The notes below the pieces were generated by a model. That model made no database searches. It was not told the DNA's origin and saw only the letters and a list, made by a program, of their open reading frames with translations. Below are positions 1 through 11,309 of a stretch of 64,000 nucleotides of DNA, one piece after another. The DNA lies in NCBI RefSeq assembly GCF_001886495.1, contig NZ_CP018022.1, positions 1,054,001 through 1,118,000 on the forward strand. The letters run 5' to 3'. This DNA comes from Spiroplasma sp. NBRC 100390 (lineage in GTDB: Bacteria > Bacillota_I > Bacilli_A > Mycoplasmatales > Mycoplasmataceae). The position numbers and the translations under genes are program-made. How positions within the stretch are numbered: position 1 is the first letter of the stretch; each line of letters starts with the position of its first letter.

Positions 1-1
1 A

Positions 2-808
2 ATTGAAAAGGAAAAAATGGGATTATTATTATCTGTTAATGCTGGTAGTTACTTAGAACCACGAGTTGTTGTCTTAGAATACACCGGTGATAGTAGTAAC
101 AAGAAAAAAGTTGGTTTAATCGGAAAAGGAATTACTTTTGATAGTGGTGGATATAATCTAAAACCTTCAAATGCTATGACAGGAATGAAATTTGATATGT
201 CTGGAGCAGCTATTGTTTGTTCAACAGTTTTAGCTTTAGCAAAAGCGCAAGTTAAAACAAATATTGCTGCTGTTGCTTGTTTAACTGAAAACCGTATTGG
301 GGGAAAAGCAACGCTAACTGAATCAGTTGTTACTTCAATGAACGGAAAAACAGTTCAAATTGACAATACCGATGCAGAAGGAAGATTAGTATTAGCTGAT
401 GGAATTACTTATGCAATTCGTAAATTAAATGTTGACAAACTAATTGAAGCATCAACTTTAACAGGCGCAATTCTAGTTGCCTTAGGAAAATGATTAACTG
501 GAGTCTTTGCTAATAATGATGGTTGATATGATCAATTTGCTAATGCAGCAACAAATGCACACGAAGGAATTTGAAGAATGCCAATCTTAGAAGAACATAC
601 TGCCGTAATGCGTAAAACACCAATTGCTGATTTAACTAATGCTGAGAGTTCACGCTTTGCTGGAAGTTCAACTGCTGCCGCTTTCCTATGTGAGTTTGTT
701 GAAGAAAAACCATATCTTCATTTAGACATTGCTGGCACAGCTGACACTAGCGATGGTCGTGGAACTGGTGTAATGATTAAAACATTATTTGAAATGTTTA
801 AAGGATAA
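2..808 (+). CDS. pepA: Leucyl aminopeptidase (M17 family), C-terminal part
   Basis: Cytosolic metallo-exopeptidase that removes N-terminal residues from peptides; here it would recycle imported peptides. The reading frame is open at the left edge, so the N-terminal domain is outside the window. The visible part is the catalytic domain: the metal-binding stretch GKGITFDSGG comes early and the M17 signature NTDAEGRL lies near position 365-385. TGA codons at about 490 and 525 encode Trp (KWLTG, DGWYD), so this is one gene and not two. It ends at TAA 806-808 and is followed at once by a hairpin terminator. M17 identity is secure; the exact peptide specificity cannot be read from sequence. Confidence 0.95.
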
Positions 809-812
809 CATT

Positions 813-843
813 AAACATCTTGCAAGGGCAAGATGTTTTTTTA
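813..843 (+). terminator. Intrinsic terminator of the aminopeptidase gene
   Basis: Perfect 11-bp stem (813-823 with 828-838), loop AAGG, followed by a T-run. It starts five bases after the stop codon. Confidence 0.85.
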
Positions 844-850
844 TTTGATA

Positions 851-878
851 AAAAATAGATTTACAATTAGTAAATCTA
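851..878 (-). terminator. Intrinsic terminator of the first mgtA
   Basis: On the minus strand an 8-bp stem (871-878 with 856-863) is followed by TTTTT (855-851). The TAG stop of mgtA lies inside the stem. Confidence 0.75.
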
Positions 879-3608
879 TAATCATCGTTTAAATATTTTA
901 ATATACAATACTTTGACGCCCTGACTCATAAAACAGTAACCACCCACTAATAAGGCAAATCAAGCAAAGTACATTGCTGGTAATGGCGCTAAACTTAATT
1001 GTGGTCCCAATGATGTGTATGGTAAAGCAATTCCCACCGCAATAACAGCAGCCCCTGCCACCAATAGTTGCCATGATGACATTGATTGAAAGAATGGAAT
1101 TTTTCTTGTTCGATATAGCTGAACAATTAAAGTTTGTGTTACTAATCCTTCAACAAATCATCCTGTTTGGAATAAAGTTACTTGTTCAGCAGTAATATGC
1201 TGTGGATTGCTTAACACACCAAAGTAGTAGCCCATAACAACAAACGTTAAAATATCAAAAATTGAGGAGACTGGTCCGTTAATAAAGACAAATGGTAAAA
1301 TATCTTTTGTCGTCCATGTTTGCGGTTTTGATAAGAAATCAGCATCAACTTTATCAAAAGCAACCGCTAATTGTGACATATCATATAATAAGTTTTGAAA
1401 TAAAATTTGAATCGGCATCATTGGTTGAAACGGCAACCACGCTGATGCTACTAAAATACTTAGGACATTTCCAAAGTTAGAAGCAATGGTAATTTTAATG
1501 TATTTTAAAATATTTCCAAAAATTTGTCGTCCTTGAACAATTCCTTTTTCCAATACTAGTAATGATTTTTCTAATAAAATAATATCTGAGGCTTCTTTCG
1601 CAATATCAGTTGCATTATCAACTGAAATGGCAACATCACTTTGTCGTAATACCGGAGCATCATTAATACCATCACCCATAAAACCAACAATATGCTTATT
1701 TTGCTTTAAGGCAGTAATAATTTTTGCTTTCTGCAATGGATTTAATTTTACAAAAACATTATTTTGTTCAACAACATCACGAAGTTCAAATTCACTTAGT
1801 TTTTCAATATAATCACCCGTGACAACCCCCTTAATTTTTAAATGAACACGATCACAAATTGCCCGTGTTACTTGTTCATTATCACCAGTTAAAATTTTTA
1901 ACTGAACACCATTTTTACGTAATAATTGAATCATCTTTGCCGCTGATGGTTTTGGTTTATCTAAAAACGAAGCAAAACCATAGAAAATTAAATCTTTTTC
2001 ATCAGCTGATGAATAATAAGTATCAGCGTCATGCCCGTGACTATATGCTAATCCAACAACACGTAAACCCTGACTATTCATTCGTTCTGTTGTTGCATTA
2101 ATCATTCGTAAATGCTCTTCAGTTAAATCTTCAACTTGACCATTATATTCAATCTTTGTACAATTTTTCACAATTTCTTCAATTGCACCTTTGCAAATTA
2201 AAGTATGATGTTCATCTTTGCCACGAACAACAACCGTTAATTTCCGACGATTAAAATCAAACGGAATTTCATCAATTTTTTGATAATTATTTTTAAAATT
2301 TGATAAATGATGCTCATCAATATAATGAATAATTGCTTTATCCATGGGATTTTTTAACCCCGTTTGAAAATAACTATTTAAATATAAATACGTTAATAAC
2401 CGATCATCTTTCTTCTTATCTAATAGTTGATAATCAACTAGTTCAATCTTATCATTTGTTAATGTTCCGGTTTTATCAGTACATAAAACATCAATTGCTC
2501 CTAAATTTTGAATCGCTTCTAATTTTTTGACAACAACTTTAGCTTTACTCATCCGACTTGCGCCACGGGCTAAATTAGAAGTCACAATCATTGGCAACAT
2601 CTCTGGTGTCAACCCAACTGCAACGGAAATTGCAAATAATAACGCTGTTAATCAATCATTTTTCGTAACACCATTAATAACAAAAACAATTGGTACCATT
2701 ACAAACATAAAAGATAATAGTAATCATGTTGTTCTTTTAATTCCACGGTTAAAACTATTTTCTGGGGGCTTAACTTGTAATGTTTTTGAAATTGTCGCAT
2801 AATATGTATCTTGACCAACGCCAACAACAATTGCAATGGCGCTTCCCGAAATAACACTAGTTCCTGTGTAACAAATATTTTCTAATTCTAATAAACTTGG
2901 TTTATGTGGGTTGTAACTAGCATGTTTCTCAATTGGCATTGATTCACCAGTCAAACTTGACTGGTTAATAAAAAGATCATTACTTCATAATACACGAACA
3001 TCAGCGGGAACCATATCTCCACTTGATAAATAAATCAAATCTCCTTGTACTAATTCATGAATTTCTAATTCCTTTGCTTCACGAATTAAACTTGTATTAT
3101 TATTAACTGAAACCTCCGCAACTTTTTCATCATGTTCTAATCGAATTACTGTAATTGTATTACTAACTAAGTCCGTTAATTTTTTTGTGACCAAAAAACT
3201 CCGAATATCTTGAATATAAGCAATTGTAGTACTAATAATAATCATAATAGCAATAATAATAACACCAATTACTTCAAAGCTATCACCACCCAAAGTAAAA
3301 TAACTTACTAAATTATAAGTTGCAATTGCTGCTAAAACAATATTAAAGGGATTTAATAAGACTTTTAAAAAATGTTTAAATCAATGAAACTTTGTTTTTT
3401 GTTGCGAATTATCTCCATATTTTTTTCCCATCTCTTTTGCTTCATCATAATCTAAGCCAAAATTTTTAAGATCAAAATGTTCTAAAATTTCAGTTTGCGA
3501 AAATTGGGAAATCTGCTTAATTTCATCTGTTTTTAAAAAACCAATTTCTTTTTTGCGTCCTTTAAAGTCTTTATTATCACCTTTAAATTTAGTTATTATT
3601 TTCGCCAT
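876..3608 (-). CDS. mgtA: Magnesium-translocating P-type ATPase, copy 1
   Basis: Integral membrane pump of 910 residues, the usual size for P3B (MgtA/MgtB) ATPases, which import Mg2+ using ATP. Seen in order: a charged N-terminal tail, TGES of the actuator domain, the phosphorylation motif DKTGT with Asp near residue 378, nucleotide-binding domain, the hinge GDGINDAPV, and C-terminal membrane segments. The start at 3608 is chosen because AAGGAG sits 7 bases upstream; a longer in-frame start at 3644 has no ribosome site. Several TGA codons encode Trp. A clear paralogue lies at 7755-10469. A short leader ORF (3704-3781) precedes it. Mg2+ is inferred from the family; other divalent cations are possible. 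Confidence 0.95.
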
Positions 3609-3703
3609 TACAAAACTCCTTTCTCTGATAAAAATTACACCCAAACCATTATAAATTTAGGACTTTTAACACAATTTAAATTAATAATTGTTAAATTAAA
3701 TCT

Positions 3704-3781
3704 TTAAAGTAATAAAATTCCTAAATCCATAATAACTTTTTCTTTTGCATAATTTTTATACATTTGAATAGGTCATACCAT
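3704..3781 (-). CDS. Possible 25-residue leader peptide upstream of mgtA copy 1
   Basis: A short ORF starts right after AAAGGAAGG and ends 95 bases before mgtA. It would encode MVWPIQMYKN... with one TGA Trp. The ribosome site is only 2 bases from this ATG; a second, out-of-frame ATG 5 bases further (MTYSNV) is better spaced. It may be a regulatory leader or simply chance. It shows no similarity to the short ORF before the second mgtA. Confidence 0.3.
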
Positions 3782-3916
3782 AGCCTTCCTTTATTATTCT
3801 TACATATTAATTATAACGAAAATAACACAAAAAAGTCCATAATATTAGTTAATAAAAAATGATATATTGAAATAAATTATATGGTTTAAATATAACTAGT
3901 TGATTAATTCCAATTA

Positions 3917-3948
3917 AAATTGCCTATAACTTATTTTATAGGCAATTT
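3917..3948 (-). terminator. Intrinsic terminator of the secreted-protein gene
   Basis: 12-bp stem (3937-3948 with 3917-3928) with a short A/T loop, located about 50 bases after the stop at 3997. Confidence 0.7.
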
Positions 3949-3996
3949 AGTTCTAGTTTATAATATTTAGTTTATAATTAAGTGTTCTTAAATTTA

Positions 3997-4884
3997 TTAC
4001 AGGTTAATAAATTCTGATACCCATGCATAGATAACTGCAATTGCTCCAATAGCTGCAAAAGCGCCCGGAACGGCTCATGATGATGCTGTTACTGTTGTTT
4101 CTGATGCAATTAAAACTGGGTACACAATTTCTTTGAAAGATGATGCAATTGTTCGAATATTTCATGCTCAACTTGCAGAAGAAAGTATTCCTGGATCTAA
4201 ATTAGTTTTATGACGGTAAAATCCAATTCCAGCTGCAGCAACACCTAAACTAGCTGAAATAGCAGTAGCAGCAATTGCTCAAGGAATGCTAATTCCGAAC
4301 CATCATGCAGCAGCTCAAAAACCGGCTGCAGCAACACCAGCAATTACAGCAAGAGTTGATAAAGTATTTTGTGCAATCATTAAATCTTTGTCAAATTTAG
4401 CTAAAGCTTCTTTAGCATCATTTAGATCATCAATTTTTTGATTACTACTAAAAGTACTATAAAAATAATTATTCTTACTTGATAAAATGCTATTAAATTC
4501 TGATGTAACATTTATATTACTTGGAGTTTTATAATTATCTTTTTTATCAAAATCTTGTGCTTTTTTATTAACCTCTTGAAGGAATTGATCAAATGTTAAA
4601 TTTTTATCTTTAATACTATCAATAAATTCAAGTGACTTTTCTTGTGCTTTTTTAAGCATTTCTTCTGAACTACTTATTGAATCAATACTTCGTTCAAATT
4701 GACGATATGAACTTGAATCTTTTAAAGTAAAATGATTTTTAACACTATTTCAATCAATGGTTGAAAGATTAAAATTTGTTTTTTGTACTTCTTTAGTTTT
4801 ATTTTCTGTTTCAGTTTGTACAGCTGCTAATATTCCTGATGTAGCAATTGTTAAAGACGATAGAATAATTAATAGTGATTTCAT
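3997..4884 (-). CDS. Secreted or membrane protein of unknown function (295 aa)
   Basis: I do not recognise this family. The N-terminus MKSLLIILSSLTIATSGILA looks like a cleavable Sec signal peptide with no lipobox Cys. A polar, Lys/Asp/Ser-rich middle follows (about residues 25-180). The C-terminus holds three Ala/Gly-rich hydrophobic segments (about 195-215, 220-240 and 270-290) separated by a short basic loop. It could be anchored by its C-terminus with an exposed middle, or inserted after secretion. The gene stands alone with its own terminator between mgtA copy 1 and an amino-acid permease. The start rests on the signal peptide, since only a weak purine-rich stretch precedes the ATG. TGA codons within WAAAWW and elsewhere are Trp. 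Confidence 0.75.
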
Positions 4885-5065
4885 ACTTTTTTATACTTTC
4901 TTTACTCCGCCCACCCTTAATGTCGGTAATATTTAAGATACCCTGATAAGAAGTATATTATTGAAACCATAATTTAATTATATTAAAAAAATAATAAAAT
5001 GCAAAATTTATTATTTAAATCATTATCAATAACTATGTACAAACATAAAATATATTTAATCTTTT

Positions 5066-5182
5066 GCATAAACTTACCAAGATTTATATATGGGTGCTTT
5101 GCAACAAAAAAAGACTGATTTCATTCAGTCTTTTTAATTTCTATTAAATTTATGCCCATTTTATTGGGCACATTTATTTTAT
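5066..5182 (+). repeat. Diverged copy of the 162-bp inverted-repeat element
   Basis: This stretch (AAGATTTATATATG, GCAACAAAAAAAGAC, TTCAGTCTTTTTAA, AAATTTATGCCC, ATTTATTTTATT) follows base for base the order of blocks in the arm at 55219-55380, with many substitutions. It also contains a hairpin (AAAAAGACTGA/TTCAGTCTTTTT) that could act as a terminator. No transposase frame adjoins it. Confidence 0.55.
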
Positions 5183-5185
5183 TAT

Positions 5186-5928
5186 GTTAATGATATTAAT
5201 TATAAAATTAACGTCATTTTCAATAGTTTTTGGAAAATTTTTTTAAATAATATATTATCTTGTAGCATAGTAGATTGATAAATAACATTCTAGTTTGGCA
5301 TTTACTAAAAAATTAACAAATATTCAGTACTTGTACTTCAGACTTACCGATTATTGATAATTGTTTAGTAACTAGACATTATCTTTTTTCTTAAAAATAT
5401 CAAGAGTAGTGTATTGTTTATTTTAATATTTTCATTAGAAATAAAATGCTGGCGGAACATATTTCTTCCTAAATAACAAAATATACTTTGTATTCAAGAA
5501 AGTAATTCAAAGTAAAATCGGACAAAAAGACATAACATTACAAACAAGAATCATTAATTAATCACACACCTTTAATGTTGCTACTTTGGTACGAGTGATA
5601 AAAAGAGTTCTAAAAAACTAAAACTCTCATAAATTACCAACAAAATATGTGTATTATTATGAAAGCATAGTTATTATTTGTATAATCGCGATCTGGAGTA
5701 TACTTTCATTAATATCTTTTACTTTAATAAAATTTATATTTTTATTATATCACTAAAACAATAAAAAGTAATTTTAATTTTAACATTAATATTGCTTATT
5801 CTTTTTATTGCTATTATGTAGGGGATTCTACATAAAAAATTAATTCTTGTCTTTTTTAACGAATACACTACCAAAAACTCCCCTATTAAAAAGATTTATT
5901 CCCCTATCGAAAGGGGACTTTATTACCA
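5186..5928. other. Intergenic stretch without a recognisable gene
   Basis: All six frames are dense in TAA/TAG even when TGA is read as Trp. I see only a small hairpin at 5814-5835 (TTATGTAG/CTACATAA) and another at 5900-5917 (CCCC/GGGG). The repeat remnant beside it suggests decayed mobile DNA, but no coding relic supports this. Confidence 0.5.
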
Positions 5929-5958
5929 ATAAAAAAACATATCTAAGAAAATATGTTT
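5929..5958 (-). terminator. Terminator of the amino-acid permease gene
   Basis: Stem 5951-5958 with 5935-5942 and a run of T on the minus strand, 15 bases after the stop. Confidence 0.7.
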
Positions 5959-5972
5959 ACTTTTTTTGTTAC

Positions 5973-7547
5973 CTACGTTTTATTATCTTTAATTTCTTCA
6001 ATATTATTATCATCTGTGTCAACACTAATATTTTTATTATCACCATTATTTTGGTTATCTATGCTTTTAATAGCCCTAATATTTTTCCCTTTTGTTTCAT
6101 TGTCTTTCATTCATAACCCAAGTCATGGTAAAACTAAAATTAGCATTAATAAAACAATTGCTAAAATTGGTCCTGTTTTCTCTAACATTACAATTGCATT
6201 TAAGAAATATGAATAAACATTATAACTAATAATTGTTACAATACAAATCACACTAATAATAGCTGCCGGGATAAAATATCAATTCTTAGTTGTTTTAATC
6301 CGCTGATGATAACGATTGTAAATTCCTAAGCCAATAATTGCTCCATACATCAAAAAGGCCATAACAACACCAGCATTACTAATAAAATCATAAAAATTAT
6401 AAGTCTCTTTTGCAAAAACAGTTGGAATTCCCATAATTAGTCCTCATACTAATGTTATGATGACTGCAGCAACAAAATTTGCTAAATTAAGACTACGTTT
6501 GGCAACAATTTTATTACATCATTTTGCCCCAATAATAAAATTATCCTCAATTGATGACCGACTTAATTTTACCATTGAAAAACTATAGCCATTTAAAGTT
6601 CCAAAAGCACTAATTAAAATAAAGACAAAGATAACCCGTTCAAAAACTTTGTTCGTAACAGGATTACTAAAAATCTTTCCGGCAGCAGCAGCAACACTTC
6701 CACTAGAATCTAAGTTTAAAGTTCCAATTGAAACAATTAGATAAAGAATCGTCACTGATGTTAATCCTAGTACCAATGCTAATGGAATATTACGTTCTGG
6801 TTTTTTAACATCTTTTTGAATATATGTTGTTGATAAAAACCCATCAAATGAAAATAAAATCCCCGGTAAAGCCATTAAAATCATTTCAAATCCACTTTTA
6901 TTTGATACTAACTTATATTTGTCAGGATCCCCTAAGCCCGATTCACTAAAAGCATTTGGATCATTTTTAAAAAAGAACATTCCAATTAAACCAACTAAAA
7001 CTAACGGAATTAACTTTAAAACAACTGTTGTCATTTGGATATATTTCCCAGTTTTTTCTAAATAAGTACAAATATACATTAATAAAATAGTATAAAAAAT
7101 TGCAAAAAAAGTTAAAATTAATTGATAATTTCCATAACCACCAACTCTTGAACTAAACGCAATTTCAGCATCTAATCCACCACCAAAAGCTCAAATTGAT
7201 GCTTTTGTTGTATAATAAGCTACAGTAAAAGTAGTTAAGGGAATATAAATATGATTCATTGCATTTCGTACAACACGGCCAAAACGTTGCCCACCAAATA
7301 ATTTTGCATATAAGGCAATCCCTGAATTAGAATCTTGTTTTGCTGATGAAATTTCCATAAATGACAATCCAAATGAAAGTGCCATCACACCCCCGATAAT
7401 TCAAGCAATTAATCCTAAAATTCCATTACCATTTGTTAATCCATAAACACCCTCATTTTTAAAGAAGATTCCCGTTCCAACAACTGTTCCAACAACCATA
7501 CAAAAACACATAAAAAATCCATATTTTTGAGCAGCCTTCTTCTGCAT
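5973..7547 (-). CDS. APC-family amino acid permease
   Basis: Polytopic membrane transporter of 524 residues with about 12 hydrophobic segments. The N-terminal signature VVGTVVGTGIFFKNEG is the conserved Gly-rich first helix of the APC superfamily (substrate backbone binding), and TM6 carries the typical FSFDGFLS stretch. It is expected to import or exchange amino acids. The final 35-40 residues form an Asn/Asp-rich soluble tail unlike the family core. The start at 7547 follows AAAGGGTGAG; the TGA codons are Trp. It is a single gene with its own terminator between the two mgtA paralogues. The substrate cannot be assigned. Confidence 0.9.
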
Positions 7548-7693
7548 AATTCAATCTCACCCTTTCCATTAATTTATTTTTCAGTTCTCAAAATTATGAA
7601 ACGCTAAATAATAATTTTTAGTATATTATTTAATATCAAAATTTTAACACAAGTATATTTAAAATTTTAACATTAAAATGATAATTCCAATAA

Positions 7694-7731
7694 AAAATAA
7701 AAGGAATGGTTAATTTTGTTAACACATTCCC
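7694..7731 (-). terminator. Terminator of the second mgtA
   Basis: Minus-strand hairpin GGAATG..GTTAA / TTAAC..CATTCC with one small bulge, then TTTTATTTTTT. Confidence 0.75.
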
Positions 7732-7754
7732 TCTAAATACTTCATTATACTATT

Positions 7755-10469
7755 TTATAATCAATTTTTAACCACTTTAATATAACCAACTTTTGACAAT
7801 TGCGCGGTAATACAATATGCCGCAATGACACCCAAAACAATTGGAATATATACCAATGGTGGGGCGGTCATCGGAAAGACATTGTTAAAGACATATGGAA
7901 TTAAGAATCCCAACACCATAACAAGTGCTGTTGACACATTAACTGGTCAAGTTGGTCTTGATTGAATAAATGGAATTTGTTTTGTTCTGAACATTAACAT
8001 TACTACTGATTGTGTAATTAAGCCTTCAATAAATCATCCTGATTGGAAAATGGCAACATGGTAAGCAGCATTTGCTGAATTTGGATCAGCAGCATATGCA
8101 TTAAAGACACCAAAGCCATAACCTAAAATAACAAAGGTAATTATGTCAAAGACACTACTAATCGGACCATTAACAAAGGTAAACGACAACATTCCCTTTG
8201 TTCGTCAACGCTGTGGTTGTAATAAGAAATCTTTATCAACCCGGTCAAACACAATTGCAAACTGTGAAAAATCATAAATTAAATTTTGGAATAACATTTG
8301 TACTGGCAGCATCGGAGTAAATGGTATTCATCATGCCACAACAATTAAGGAAAAAACATTTCCAAATTGTGACGCCATTGTTATTTTAATATATTTTAAA
8401 ATATTTCCAAATGTTAAACGTCCTTGTTCAATTCCATGTTCAATTACATCTAATGATTTTTCTAATAAAATAATATCTGATGCTTCTTTAGCAACATCAG
8501 TTGCATTATTAACTGAAATTGCAATATCACTTTGTCGTAAGACAGGAACATCATTAATTCCATCACCCATAAAACCAACAACGTGATTATTAGCTTTTAA
8601 TAAAGCAATAATTCTTGATTTTTCAATTGGATTTAGCTTAACAAATACATTATTAATTTCAACGGCACGTTTTAATTCATAATCAGTTAATTTGTCTAAT
8701 TCTTCTCCAGAAATAATCCCTTTAATTTGCATTCCAACACGGTCACAAATTGAACGAGTTACAGCAGCATTATCCCCTGTTAAAATTTTTAAGTCAACAC
8801 CACGAGCCGCTAATACTTTTACCATTTTTGCTGCTGATGGTTTAGGTACATCTAAAAATGTTACATATCCATAAAAAATTAAATCTTTCTCATCACTAAC
8901 ACTATATGCTTTTTTATCATCATTAACAACTTTATAACCAATTCCTAAAACACGATATCCCTGATTGTTCAAACGCGTTACAGTACTAGTAATTTGTTTT
9001 TTCATTTCATCATCTAAATCAACAATTTTATTTTGATAGTAGATTTTATTTGAGACATTAATAATTTCTTCAATTGCTCCCTTTGAAATTAATTTTGTTT
9101 CCTCCTCGTTTTTAACAATTATTGTTAAGCGACGACGTTCAAAATCAAAAGGAATTTCATCAATTTTTTGATATTTATCAGGAGTAAAATAATGTGAACT
9201 ATCCTTAACATGATCTATAATTGCTGTATCTAATGGATTTTTAATTCCAGTTTGAAAGTAGCTATTTAAGTATAAAAGTTTCAATAAATTTGTTTCTTTT
9301 TTATTATCTAAACTTGCATAATTAATTAACTCAATTTTATCATTTGTTAATGTTCCGGTTTTATCCGTGCATAAAACATCAATTGCTCCTAAATTTTGAA
9401 TTGCTCCTAAATTTTTAAAAACAAGTTTACTCCGACTCATTTTCCGAGCTCCCCGTGCTAAGTTACTTGTCACAATCATTGGCAACATTTCTGGAACAAT
9501 TCCGACTGCTGCCGCTGCTGTTCATGTAAGTCCCCCCAATCAATCATTTTTAGTTCCCGAATAAATTAGGTAAATAATTGGGGCCATAATTAACACAAAC
9601 ATAATTAATAAAAATGTTACCCGTTGTACTCCTGTTTGAAAATTTGTTAATGGGCGTTTTTCTTGTAATGCACTTGAAATTGATGAAAAATATGTTTTAA
9701 TTCCAGTTTGAATCACCATTGCAATTGCACTTCCTGAAACAACACTTGTCCCCATTAAACAAATATTTTCTAATTCTAATAAATTAGAATTACTTGTTAT
9801 TGCATGTTTTTCAATTGGCATTGATTCTCCCGTTAGTGAAGCATGGTTAATAAATAAATCCCGGCTAACTAAGATTCGAACATCCGCAGGAACCATATCC
9901 CCACTTGATAAGTAAACCAAATCACCAGGCACTAAATCACGAACATCAATATCTTCTCCTTTTTTAATTAGTTCAAACATATTATCATGATTAATGTTCC
10001 CATATCCTTCAATATCACGAATCACCATTGCCTTATTGCTTACAATACTAATTAATTTTTTTGTGACAAAGTGGGCTTTAATCGTTTGAATATAAACAAC
10101 TGTCCCACTTGCAAAAATCATTATTGCAACAATAATTGCTGGTAAAACATCGGCAATTCCCCGTTCAGCAACAGGAGTAGAGAAAAATTCATAAAAGTTT
10201 CAAACACTAATTGCCATTAAAACTAAGTTAAATGGTCCAAAAAATGATTTAAAGAAATTTAAAACTCAGTTGAATTTTGTCGTATCTACTTTATTATATC
10301 CATATTCTTTTTGTAAATTTTCTACATCAGTAGTTTTTACCCCAAACTGATTATCTTTAAATTTAGTTAATAATTCAGTTTGGTTCAGTTTTGAACATGA
10401 TTTTAATTTTTTATCATTAAAATTCAGCTTCTTTAATAAAGCTTCTTTTGTTCTATCTCTCCCAAACAT
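7755..10469 (-). CDS. mgtA: Magnesium-translocating P-type ATPase, copy 2
   Basis: Second MgtA-type pump, 904 residues, paralogous over its whole length to the protein at 876-3608, including the rare ending (KNWL here, KRWL there). TGES, DKTGT (Asp near residue 369) and GDGINDVPV are present. The N-terminal tail is different from copy 1 (MFGRDRTKEA...), as is usual for this divergent region. The start follows GGAAAGGAAG. A long 5' leader (10470 to about 10700) contains a possible 44-residue ORF. Two copies may differ in regulation or ion preference; that is inference. Confidence 0.95.
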
Positions 10470-10547
10470 GTTCTGCTTCCTTTCCTACTTTGTTTCTTGA
10501 CACAACAAAATAAGAAGATAAATTAACGCAAGCAAAAAATTTAGCAA

Positions 10548-10682
10548 TTATGCACAATTACGGTGATTATCTCTTTGATGGTCAGAAACAATATTAAATA
10601 ATAATGTATTACTTTTATTAAAATTAATACCCCTTGTTAACCGGTCCATACTGGTTCCGGACTGTTCCTGTTGTCCAAGCAT
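10548..10682 (-). CDS. Possible 44-residue leader ORF upstream of mgtA copy 2
   Basis: An ATG-started frame ends at TAA 79 bases before mgtA. The peptide begins MLGQQEQSGT and contains SMDRLTRGINFNKS. It uses CAG, TCC, GAC, CGG and AGG, which are rare in this genome, so it is either conserved under selection or foreign. The ribosome site (GGTGAT) is weak. Leader peptides controlling mgtA are known in enterobacteria (MgtL), but this one is not Pro-rich and not similar to them. Confidence 0.4.
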   Translation of the reverse strand: MLGQQEQSGTSMDRLTRGINFNKSNTLLFNIVSDHQRDNHRNCA

Positions 10683-10808
10683 AGAAATATCACCACTCTT
10701 TCTTTAGTCAAAAATAATACACATATATTTTAACATAAAAAGGAAGGGATATGGTTTTTATATAAAAAATATTTTTATTGTATAAAATAAATAAATAAAA
10801 AGTTTGAT

Positions 10809-10843
10809 AAAAATAATGCAAAGATAGTCTTTGCATTATTTTG
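10809..10843. terminator. Strong bidirectional hairpin after the EIIB gene
   Basis: 14-bp perfect stem (10811-10824 with 10828-10841), loop TAG, T-rich on both strands, 10 bases beyond the EIIB stop. Confidence 0.85.
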
Positions 10844-10849
10844 CTTAAT

Positions 10850-11143
10850 CTAATCAAATAATGTATTAACAAAATTAATAATCCCTTCTGAATCATTGTT
10901 AATATATAATTCAGATGGTAACACAACAACTTTACTATTTTTTAAAATAGCTCTAATTTTTGTTGTTAAATATTCAACTTGCGGGGCTAATAAAATAATA
11001 TCATAATCATCATTTTCTAATTCTTCTGGCGTTATTGCAAAAAACTGCATATCATAATTATTTTTTGCAATAACATCATTAATCTTATCTAAAATTCGAT
11101 TAGTACTAATCCCCGCTGAACAAATTAAACTAATCTTCTTCAT
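10850..11143 (-). CDS. PTS lactose/cellobiose-family EIIB component
   Basis: Small cytosolic phosphocarrier of 97 residues, the normal length of IIB domains of the lactose/cellobiose/chitobiose family. The N-terminal strand and P-loop LICSAGISTN hold the phosphorylatable Cys at residue 7. IIB takes phosphate from a cognate IIA and passes it to sugar on IIC. Neither partner is encoded here, so it must work with components elsewhere or act alone. The start at 11143 follows GGAGG at ideal spacing. It is flanked by terminators on both sides, so it is monocistronic. Confidence 0.88.
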   Translation of the reverse strand: MKKISLICSAGISTNRILDKINDVIAKNNYDMQFFAITPEELENDDYDIILLAPQVEYLTTKIRAILKNSKVVVLPSELYINNDSEGIINFVNTLFD

Positions 11144-11215
11144 ATAGAGCCTCCATTTTTTACTATTCATAATTATATTAAATTATACTGATTATAAATT
11201 AAAAATGCAATAATT

Positions 11216-11251
11216 TAAAAAATGACTTTGGTAATAATACCAAAGTCATTT
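11216..11251 (-). terminator. Terminator of the lipoprotein gene at 11310
   Basis: 14-bp stem (11238-11251 with 11220-11233), loop of 4, then TTTT on the minus strand. Confidence 0.85.
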
Positions 11252-11309
11252 ATATTTATTATTTATCCCTGTTTAACTTAAAAGAAATCTATAGCAACTT
11301 TCTCAAAAA

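Noticed and set aside
876-3608. Apparent chain of broken mgtA fragments under the standard code
   Set aside because: All breaks are TGA and all fragments share one frame; with TGA as Trp the gene is intact. The same applies to APC permease, ligA, gatA, proS, cls, ktrB and ptsI.
5847-6216. Plus-strand open frames rich in Phe/Ile near the permease end
   Set aside because: They lie antisense to the 3' end of the APC permease and its terminator and have no ribosome site.
10500-10700. M-box or yybP-ykoY riboswitch before the second mgtA
   Set aside because: The conserved cores of these classes could not be found; only a short ORF and a local palindrome (CCGG) are seen.
10850-11143. Complete PTS sugar operon around EIIB
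   Set aside because: No EIIA or EIIC frame is adjacent; terminators isolate the gene.
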